A stretch of DNA of 38,452 nt from Xenorhabdus szentirmaii DSM 16338 (GTDB taxonomy: Bacteria; Pseudomonadota; Gammaproteobacteria; Enterobacterales; Enterobacteriaceae), in NCBI RefSeq assembly GCF_002632585.1, contig NZ_NIBV01000001.1, positions 571,575 to 610,026 of the forward strand, written 5' to 3'. Under the pieces are notes generated by a model. It was given only the letters and a program-made list of their open reading frames with translations. It did not search any database and was not told the origin of the DNA. The position numbers and the translations under genes were made by a program. This document shows positions 31,922 through 38,452 of the stretch, piece by piece. Position 1 is the first letter of the stretch. Each line of letters starts with the position of its first letter.

Positions 31922-32323
31922 TGTGAATAAAATAAAAAGGTGTTTCTGATCAACAGACAAACACAGGATAAATATTAATCAACGCATTTTTAAATGAGGT
32001 TAATTAGTTTAATTAATCAATAAGTTATTCATAACTCATTATTGAGAATGATGAGTAAAATAATACAAATACAGATAAGCGACTTGTGGATAACTCTGTG
32101 TAACAAGTAAAGCGCCATTGGCGAATCAAGTATGAAGCTGACCTTAAATACTGTGGATAAAAAATAAGAATTGAATCGTGGCAGAAAATGCCAGAAATTA
32201 GCCAAGAAATTAAAAATTCATCCACCTATTTTCAACACTAGTGGAGAAATTTTCCTCTTCCTCTTCAAAAATGAGGCGGCATTATGGACCTGTTGGAGTA
32301 GGATAGCAAGTGCTTTATCAACA
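31922..32323. promoter_or_regulatory. datA: datA-like cluster of DnaA boxes
   Basis: Perfect DnaA 9-mers (TTATNCACA read on minus) lie at 31922-31930 (TTATTCACA), 32085-32093 and 32152-32160 (both TTATCCACA, the strongest type), all in the same orientation. Two further sites match 8 of 9 on plus: 32025-32033 and 32315-32323. A perfect IHF consensus lies at 32015-32027. In E. coli the DnaA-titrating and ATP-hydrolysis-promoting locus datA lies in this gene neighbourhood, between queG and the glyV-glyX-glyY tRNAs, and works with IHF. Position and content both agree, so I infer a datA homologue. Function is inferred only; exact borders are a guess set by the outermost boxes. Confidence 0.7.
32015..32027 (+). 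promoter_or_regulatory. IHF-binding consensus in the datA-like region
   Basis: AATCAATAAGTTA matches WATCAANNNNTTR at every defined position. It lies between the first and second perfect DnaA boxes, in locally AT-rich sequence. Confidence 0.6.
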
Positions 32324-32372
32324 AATTATTCTGGATGTCCGGGCTGGATTCACTGAGGCCGGCAGGATAGCT

Positions 32373-32402
32373 AAAAAGTGCCAACGCCAGCAGGCCGGCA
32401 CT
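32373..32402 (-). terminator. Terminator after monooxygenase copy A
   Basis: AGTGCC/GGCACT outer stem (32377-32382 with 32397-32402) with an inner GCC/GGC pairing, followed on minus by TTTTT. Confidence 0.75.
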
Positions 32403-32466
32403 CTTCCGTTCCTTCAACAATTCGGTTAGCAACTGAGGTGGCTTCGATAGTGTGATAAAAACCCAC

Positions 32467-33900
32467 TCAGATTGTTTTTATCTTTTCGACCAACGCCTTC
32501 GATGCTCCCCAGTCATATTGATTGTAAAGCCGTCCCAGTGTCTGAAACTCAGCACCTGCATAGAACAGTTCATATTGGTGATGTCTTGAAGCAAACTCTG
32601 ACCCTATGACATCCCATACCAATTTCATCATCCTGACCCGTTCAACCGGCGAAACAAGGGACGAATACTGCGCTTTCTCAATGATGCCTAAAATCTCATC
32701 ATTTTCCAAATCAGCTTCACTTGATGGCAACATCAACACACCACCACCCGCCAGTTTCCTGATGATTTCCAATACCTTTGGATATATTGACTGAGAGAGA
32801 ACACGATACGTATCAAGCTGGGTTTTATCCGGTAAATAAAACCCGTTATGAACTTTTGGACAATGGAGTACACTATTGAACAATGCCTCAACACTCACGG
32901 CATAGCAGGCCAACTGGGCAAGGGATTCCTTGACTGCGGGGATTTGGGCAACGCCGTTCACCTCAACCATGGATTGAGCCAGCCCCGCCAGAAAATGTAA
33001 TTTCGCCACATAACGCGCCAAACTTTGTATATCCATCATGGCTTCTGACATCGTTGAGCCTAGCTGGTTGGCAATCATCTCAATGTCTTCAAAGACAAAA
33101 ACTCTTTCCCAAGGCACCAACACATCATCAAAATAGATCATGGAATCCGTTTCATCGAATTGAGACGATATCGGATAATCTTTAGGATTTATGCCGAACT
33201 CGTAGGATTTCCTTGAAATAATTTTGATCCCTTTTGTATTGAGTGGCAGAGCAAACGAGAGCGCATATCGCTCATCAATTCCCGGCTTAAGTGGCTTATG
33301 TGAACCCACCAGAATTTCATCTGCCAGTACAGCCCCTGTTGCCAGCATTTTTGTACCTCTGACAATAATGCCCTTGGTATTTTTTTCTACCACACCCAGC
33401 GTATGATAAAGATTCCTTGTATGCTCACCGGGGGTTTTTGAACGATCGCCTTGTGGATTAATCAACGCATAAGACAAATAAAGATCGTTTTCACTCACAT
33501 AGGAAAAATAATTTCGCAAAGCATCAGCACGTTCTTGGGAGTAAGATTCAAACAGCTCAATATGCGTTATCATTCCCGCCAATGCCGCAGCAACATAATC
33601 AGGGGTTCGGCCCAACCATCCCATTGTTTGCCTGGCCCATTCATAGGCGGCCTGACCACGGGCAATCAATTTTTCTGGTGTCGTGGGTAATTGCCAGTAA
33701 AGACTCATCAGCTCGCCATTTTCCGCCTTAAACGCCATTTTATCAGTATGTTCAGCCTTGTAATCATATAGGCGGGCAACAGATCTGATGGCATTTTTGA
33801 AAGCGGGATGGTCGACATGATTTGTAATTTTCTCCCCATTAATAAAAATAGTGCGTCCATCACGCATATCATCCAAATATCTTTCTCCGGTTCTTATCAT
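32467..33900 (-). CDS. HpaB-family FAD-dependent monooxygenase, copy A
   Basis: 477 residues, full length for the 4-hydroxyphenylacetate 3-hydroxylase (HpaB/PvcC) family. These are the large components of two-component systems that use free reduced FAD and O2 to hydroxylate phenolic rings. The N-terminal HpaB_N domain (MIRTGERYLDDMRDGR through about 265) and the C-terminal acyl-CoA-dehydrogenase-like domain (about 270-477) are both complete. The active-site segment GRTPDY (R98, Y102) matches HpaB, but the expected catalytic His of the NDLYL-TH segment is Tyr (Y144). AGGAG lies 10 nt before ATG 33900. No HpaC-type flavin reductase is nearby. By eye 41 of the first 60 residues equal copy C. The substrate is unknown; a tyrosine-derived phenol is a guess. 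Confidence 0.85.
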   Translation of the reverse strand: MIRTGERYLDDMRDGRTIFINGEKITNHVDHPAFKNAIRSVARLYDYKAEHTDKMAFKAENGELMSLYWQLPTTPEKLIARGQAAYEWARQTMGWLGRTPDYVAAALAGMITHIELFESYSQERADALRNYFSYVSENDLYLSYALINPQGDRSKTPGEHTRNLYHTLGVVEKNTKGIIVRGTKMLATGAVLADEILVGSHKPLKPGIDERYALSFALPLNTKGIKIISRKSYEFGINPKDYPISSQFDETDSMIYFDDVLVPWERVFVFEDIEMIANQLGSTMSEAMMDIQSLARYVAKLHFLAGLAQSMVEVNGVAQIPAVKESLAQLACYAVSVEALFNSVLHCPKVHNGFYLPDKTQLDTYRVLSQSIYPKVLEIIRKLAGGGVLMLPSSEADLENDEILGIIEKAQYSSLVSPVERVRMMKLVWDVIGSEFASRHHQYELFYAGAEFQTLGRLYNQYDWGASKALVEKIKTI

Positions 33901-34457
33901 CTCTTCTATGCTCCTATCGCGAGTTACGCTTTTTTAAAAGGTTCAGAAAAGAAGTTTTTAATCAGCACCATTGCTCAGTGACAAAAAAGATAATCGCCCC
34001 CAGCCGGGACTTTTGAGACTAAAATAACGATGATACAAATGTTGGATATGACAAAACGTGGAAATCTGCCAATGCCATTCGTGCAAATTGTCATTATTCC
34101 CTATTTTCACAGGCGCAGATTCTCCGTGATGTTTATCGGGGCATTACCTTATCAGTGCCAATAAAAATTTTACTTTTCAATGCACTGAAATATATTCCTG
34201 TGGATTACGCAGAAAAGCGATATCAAATTCCGGTTTCATCGTGATAGCAAATAATAGGCGGGTTAATTTAGTTAATGGCAGTTATCGTTTTTTAGGCACA
34301 ATATGTTTTTACTGTTTCAAATTGCAGCTTACAGACTGCAACTTGAGGTCTAATACTTAAGATCTATCTAATACTTCAGAAGATCTATCAAAATAGAAGC
34401 CAAGAAGTTTCAATAATTGTTTATACGTTCTCCGAGTTCAATGAACAAAAAATATTC
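33901..34457. other. Intergenic region between copies A and B
   Basis: 557 bp without a gene. The left half should hold the copy A promoter, though none is clear. The segment 34225-34262 matches 35844-35881 (31 of 38 bases), showing that the downstream flanks of copies B and C are duplicates. Nothing else recognised. Confidence 0.5.
34318..34345 (-). terminator. Hairpin downstream of pseudogene copy B
   Basis: A 10-bp stem with one G-U pair (34318-34327 with 34336-34345) and an 8-nt loop. A related hairpin lies at the same relative place after copy C (35947-35974). Confidence 0.5.
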
Positions 34458-35053
34458 CTAAACCTGAAGCACCCTAATTTTTTCAACCAATTCCTTCGAC
34501 GCCTGCCAGTTATATTGATGATAAAGACGTGCCAGTGTCTGATAAGGCGCACCGGTATAGAACAATTCGTATTGTTGATGGCTTGATGCAAACTCTGAAC
34601 CAACCGCATCCCACACCAGCCTCATCATTCTTATCCTTTCGACTGGAGACGCGACGGATGAATACTTTCGGAAAGCATCAGCTCGTTCTTGGGAATAGGC
34701 GTCAAATAACTCAATGTGCGTCATTATTCCAACCAACATTGAAGCGGCATAATCAAGGCTTTTTCCAAGCCAGCCCACTGTTTGCTTCGCCCATTCATAG
34801 GCTGCATGACCACGCGCAATTAATTTTTCTGGTATAGAAGGTACTGCCAATATAAACTAATTTGCTTTCCATCCTTGGTTTTAAAAGCCGTTTTATCAGG
34901 GTTCGCAATTTTATAATCATATAAATTCGCGATGGTTCTAATAGAATTTCTGAATGCGGGGTGATCAACATGATTTGTTATTTTCTCCCCATTAATAAAA
35001 ATGGTTCTCCCATCACGCAAGGCATTAATATATTCTTCACCAGTTCGCATCAT
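34458..35053 (-). pseudogene. HpaB-family monooxygenase, copy B (decayed)
   Basis: The N-terminal 70 residues (from ATG 35053) agree with copy C at 60 positions. The reading then breaks: relative to copy C one T is missing just after the codon for Gln in YWQ (near 34846), shifting the frame so that translation ends within a few codons. The sense resumes in the other frame as IPEKLIARG and continues to ADAFRK, which is then joined directly to YSSVASPVERIRMM. The join omits about 281 codons found in copies A and C. The 3' part (SPVERIR to VEKIRVL, stop 34458-34460) is otherwise well kept. The lost part includes most of the flavin- and substrate-binding core, so no active enzyme can be made. Confidence 0.92.
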
Positions 35054-36013
35054 TTTTTTCATACTCCTTTCAACCCATACGATTTTATTTAAACGTGCTC
35101 ATGAAAAACACGCTCATATTGGCGACTAAACGACAAGCGTATAAAAAAACTCACCTTAAATATAAAATTAAGGAAATAGAATTAATTTATCATTAAACAT
35201 CAATGCAAACCTTATATTCTCGCAGTATCCCAGGTTGCAGCTTTCCTGGCTACCCTTTGAAATCCAATGAATATAATTATATTAAAAAATATCCCTGATG
35301 TGACGAAAAACACCCTAAAAATTAAGTGACGATTTAATATGTTAATTGATTTTTTATTTTTCAATTAATGAAAATAAAAATTAGCCACATACGCAATATA
35401 CATCTTATTGCCCCTTACCTTTTAACAATACGCCTATCAACCAAAATGATTCATTTCAAAAATGTTTTTAATAATACAAAAAACATATAAAACCCCTCTT
35501 TACCTTACGCTGGGTAACTATACATTTTTTCTCAGGGAAATATTGATAAAAAAAGCTATAAAATGTTTACAGCATCATACTAACTCTAATAAAACAATAA
35601 ACTATATTGTAGAAAATGTTTTCAATTGATTAATCAAAAAGTATAACAATCATAATAACGTTATTATTTCATCAACATCAGTTCAATCATAAAAACAAAT
35701 AAAAACGCATAAGGCATGATCGTTGCATAAAAATAACAAAGCATAATATTTGCGTTTATATGCTCTTCGGGGGGAGTTGATATTTTCGGCGGAGTTAAAA
35801 AATAGAACCTTGTGTGATCTGTGGCAAATCGCCATTAAAAATTAAATTCCAGTCTCATCGGGAACGCAAACAACAGGCGGGGGAAATGAGTCGGTGGTAT
35901 TTCTTGGGTTTATGTGACTATGGTGTGGTTATGTGACATTGTTTTTCAAGTTGCAGCATGCCAACCACAACTTGAAATCCATGAGGTATAGACGACAAAA
36001 AATACCCCTAAAC
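35054..36013. other. Long AT-rich region upstream of copy B and downstream of copy C
   Basis: About 960 bp without a gene. From about 35054 to 35700 it is the former control region of copy B and is colinear with the upstream region of copy C: landmarks CGCCTATCA (35430 and 37814) and CTATAC (35518 and 37923) lie at similar distances from the two starts. From about 35830 it is the downstream flank of copy C. AT-rich palindromes occur (for example AATATAATTATATT near 35270 and AATAACGTTATT near 35656). Confidence 0.6.
35947..35974 (-). terminator. Hairpin downstream of copy C
   Basis: A 7-bp stem (CAAGTTG 35947-35953 with CAACTTG 35968-35974), 40 bp after the stop of copy C; counterpart of the hairpin after copy B. 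On minus the stem is followed by AAAAACAATG, so it lacks a U-tract. Confidence 0.4.
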
Positions 36014-37447
36014 TTAGAGCATCTTAATTTTTTCAACCAATTCCTTCGACGCCTGCCAGTTATATTGATGATAAAGACGCGCCAGTGTCTGATAAGGCGC
36101 ACCGGTATAGAACAATTCATATTGCTGATGCCTTGACGCAAACTCTGAACCAACCGCATCCCATACCAATTTCATCATTCTTATCCTTTCGACTGGAGAC
36201 GTAATGGATGAATACTGTGATTTTTCGATGAATGCCAGAATTTCATCATTTTCTAAATCGGCTTCACCGGAAGGCAACATTAGAATTCCCCCACCGGCCA
36301 ATTTCCGGATCGTTTCCATCACCTTCGGATACAATGACTGAGAGATAACCTGATAGACAGAAAGTTGCGTTCTGTTGGGCAAGTAATAGCCATTGTGGAC
36401 TTCCGGGCAATGGAGTACCCCCTTAAACAAGCCCTCAATATTCATCGCATAACTGGCGAGTTGTGCCAGTGATTCCTTTACCGCAGGCAGCTGATCAACG
36501 CCATTTATTTCCGTCATTTCCTGCGCCAGGCCTGCCAAAAAATGTAATTTCACAACATAGCGGGCCATACTCTGTATATCCATCAGAACAGGGGCCGCTG
36601 TGACTCCCATCAAGTTAAAGATGGCGTCTATATCTTCACAAATGAACACCCGTTCCCAAGGCACCAGTACATCATCAAAATAGAGCATGGAATCGTTTTC
36701 ATCGAACCGGGAAGACAGCGGATAATCCTTGGCATTTTTGCCAAATTCATAAGAATTTCTGGCAATGATTTTGATGCCTTTTGCGTTGAGCGGCATGGCA
36801 AAACAGAGTGCATACCTCTCATCAATCCCTTGTTTAAGTGGTTTCTGAGCACCCACCAGCACTTCATCCGCCAATACTGCTCCCGTCGCCAGCATTTTGG
36901 CGCCCCTGACAATAATGCCCTTGTCATTTTTTTCTACGATGCCCAGCGAATGATAGAGATTCTTGGTATGTTCTCCGGGGGTTTTTGAGCGGTCCCCCTG
37001 GGGGTTAACCAACGCATGAGTCAGGTAGAGATCGTTTTCACTCGCATAGGCAAAATAATCCCGGAATGCATTAGCCCGCTCTGGCGAATGCGATTCCAAT
37101 AATTCAATATGCGTCATCATCCCCACGAGCATTGAAGCAACATGATTAGGGCCTTTTCCAACCCAGCCCGCTGTCTGCTTCGCCCATTCATAGGAGAAAT
37201 AACCACGTGCAATTAACCTTTCTGGTGTCGTCGGTAATTGCCAATGCAGGCTCATTTGCTTTCCGTCTTCTGTCTTGAAAGCCATTTCATCCGCATGGGC
37301 AATTTTATAATCATATAAGTTTGCAATGGTTCTAATAGAATTCCTGAATGCGGGGTGATCAACATGGTTTGTGATGCTCTCCCCATTAATAAAAACGGTT
37401 CTTCCATCACATAACGCATTAATATATTCTTCACCAGTTCTCATCAT
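36014..37447 (-). CDS. HpaB-family FAD-dependent monooxygenase, copy C
   Basis: 477 residues from ATG 37447, the same length as copy A. This start has GGAG 10 nt upstream and aligns exactly with the start of copy A; ATG 37456 would leave only 1 nt. Both family domains are complete, with KLAGGGILMLPSGEADLENDE in the C-terminal half. The catalytic His is kept (H144 in YLTHALVNP), but the segment that is GRTPDY in copy A reads GKGPNH, so R98 is Lys and Y102 is His. Copy C is close to pseudogene B (60 of 70 N-terminal residues). No reductase partner is adjacent. The paralogues may act on different substrates or copy C may have lost activity. Confidence 0.85.
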   Translation of the reverse strand: MMRTGEEYINALCDGRTVFINGESITNHVDHPAFRNSIRTIANLYDYKIAHADEMAFKTEDGKQMSLHWQLPTTPERLIARGYFSYEWAKQTAGWVGKGPNHVASMLVGMMTHIELLESHSPERANAFRDYFAYASENDLYLTHALVNPQGDRSKTPGEHTKNLYHSLGIVEKNDKGIIVRGAKMLATGAVLADEVLVGAQKPLKQGIDERYALCFAMPLNAKGIKIIARNSYEFGKNAKDYPLSSRFDENDSMLYFDDVLVPWERVFICEDIDAIFNLMGVTAAPVLMDIQSMARYVVKLHFLAGLAQEMTEINGVDQLPAVKESLAQLASYAMNIEGLFKGVLHCPEVHNGYYLPNRTQLSVYQVISQSLYPKVMETIRKLAGGGILMLPSGEADLENDEILAFIEKSQYSSITSPVERIRMMKLVWDAVGSEFASRHQQYELFYTGAPYQTLARLYHQYNWQASKELVEKIKML

Positions 37448-38375
37448 ATTTTTCATGCTCCTTCCAATAAATACACTTTATTTAAAAAAGTCGAAAAAAA
37501 TCCAGCCCTATAACTGAACAGAAAACATATAAAATTACATACTGAAAGTGGAATGACTCACCGAAATTTATTCAGTGTTAAATATTAATAAAGCTCAGAC
37601 CTACAAACTCATTGGAAATAAATTTTTCGGTTTATTTACCCTGTCCCCGTACCTCTTTTAAGTCTGTAATATTATTCAAAGGAAAAAACATCTTAATGCT
37701 TTGAAAATATGTCAAAGATTAATTAATATCTTTAACTCATTAATTTGTTTTTTTACTTTTTAATTAATAGCAATGAAATTCAAGTATATAAATAACCAAT
37801 ATGTGTATTATTAACGCCTATCATTTACCACCTCTACCAGAATAAGATTCATCTGAAAAAAGATATTTTTAATCGTAAATAATGCATATACAAAAAACAT
37901 ATTTTTATTTCATCACTAATTACTATACTTTTTTCAAGAGGATTTCGATAAAAAACCAGAGATGTTTATAATATAATACTTAAACCCAAGAAATCCATAT
38001 TATAGGAATATGTTTTTAAATCATTGAACAAAATATAATAGTCAATTAGATTTTATTATTGCACCAATAACACTCCTATTAAGCTACTGAGGGCGCTGGG
38101 TTTAGGAAAACACGTCAAACCACTCACTGTGCTTTATCTGCACAAACTGGTATTCAATATGAAGTACTCCCTGTCTTTAATCCATACCGCCAAGGGATTT
38201 GGATTTGCTGCGCGATGATCCCGGATAGCACCGTTATTCTCTTAACGCCATGCTCTGAAAGGGATGTATGATCTAAAAGGAATTTTCGAATGAATGAAAG
38301 AAGGGCTTTTTAATCTGATGTTCAGATGTTAAAAAAGAGAAAAAGTGTTGTAATAGGATTTAGATTTTATAGAAT
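37448..38375. other. Long AT-rich region upstream of copy C, up to the tRNA-Gly gene
   Basis: About 930 bp. The part to about 38050 is very AT-rich and homologous in patches to the upstream region of copy B, so it probably holds the copy C promoter and regulatory sites; no confident hexamer pair was seen. The part from 38083 is of more ordinary composition and includes a start-less open frame listed separately. No direct repeat of the tRNA 3' end was found. Confidence 0.5.
38083..38271 (+). pseudogene. Possible gene fragment, open frame without a start
   Basis: 62 codons are open from just after a TAA (38080-38082) to TGA (38269-38271), with ordinary-looking codon use in a region where flanking sequence is AT-rich. 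There is no usable start codon near the 5' end. The translation includes AQTGIQYEVLPVFNPYRQG and ends CSERDV; I do not recognise a family. It may be the 3' remnant of a gene lost when the island formed, or chance. Confidence 0.25.
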
Positions 38376-38451
<76 letters not shown>

Positions 38452-38452
38452 G

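Noticed and set aside
32171..32356. 61-codon frame on plus in the datA-like region
   Set aside because: No good ribosome binding site; composition and content look non-coding and it overlaps a predicted DnaA box.
34199..34207. Single DnaA-like 9-mer (TGTGGATTA) between copies A and B
   Set aside because: One mismatch and isolated; not evidence for a second control locus.
35220..35280. Third full copy of the downstream repeat before pseudogene B
   Set aside because: Only a short core and a trailing AAATCC agree and the hairpin arms differ; mentioned as weak similarity only.
32467..37447. Copies A and C as 4-hydroxybutyryl-CoA dehydratases (same superfamily)
   Set aside because: The cysteines that ligate the iron-sulfur cluster in that enzyme are not seen at the expected places; the sequence fits HpaB/PvcC better.

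Overview
The window reads as chromosome of an entomopathogenic enterobacterium, most likely Xenorhabdus or the related Photorhabdus (Morganellaceae). The core proteins are plainly enterobacterial and close to their E. coli counterparts in length and motifs. However, the E. coli gene order is compacted: cpdB, the ytfE-ytfI stretch, cycA, ytfB, yjeT and nnr are missing from their usual places. Genus is an inference from overall protein flavour, moderate GC and the accessory content; no database was searched.

Layout, left to right. (1) Bases 1-690: the 3' part of an IS1182-type transposase and its terminator. (2) 812-11735: ppa, then ytfP-tamB-tamA on the minus strand (outer-membrane translocation and assembly module), msrA and ytfL/paeA on plus, ytfK, ytfJ and cysQ. 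(3) 11881-14378: fklB and the rpsF-priB-rpsR-rplI operon, with a sigma-70 promoter and an S6:S18-type leader hairpin. (4) 14648-15751: a probable Fe(II)/2-oxoglutarate Kdo hydroxylase (kdoO) behind a tandem-repeat upstream region. (5) 15840-19620: nsrR-rnr-rlmB. (6) 19751-30545: purA, then hflC, hflK, hflX, hfq, miaA, mutL, amiB and tsaE, the classical 94-min superoperon, all on minus. (7) 30719-31876: queG on plus.

Two things stand out after queG. First, 31922-32323 holds a cluster of DnaA boxes (three perfect 9-mers plus two with one mismatch) and a perfect IHF consensus. This is the position where E. coli carries datA, between queG and the tRNA-Gly genes, so I call it a datA-like replication-control locus. 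Second, between that locus and a tRNA-Gly(GCC) gene at the right edge (38376-38451, 3' end facing inward) lies an accessory island. It holds three copies of an HpaB-type FAD-dependent aromatic monooxygenase gene: two intact 477-residue paralogues and, between them, a decayed copy with a 1-nt frameshift and an internal deletion of roughly 840 bp. The two intact paralogues have lost different members of the HpaB catalytic set (position 144 in one, positions 98 and 102 in the other). No flavin reductase (HpaC) lies in the window. The right-hand two copies share a long AT-rich upstream region, so the duplicated unit was gene plus control region.

Most of the window is ordinary housekeeping sequence: translation (rpsF operon, rlmB, miaA, tsaE, queG), RNA turnover and regulation (rnr, hfq), envelope assembly (tamAB, amiB, kdoO), DNA repair and replication (mutL, priB, datA-like), and nitrosative/oxidative stress (nsrR, msrA). 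The unusual part is 31.9-38.4 kb.
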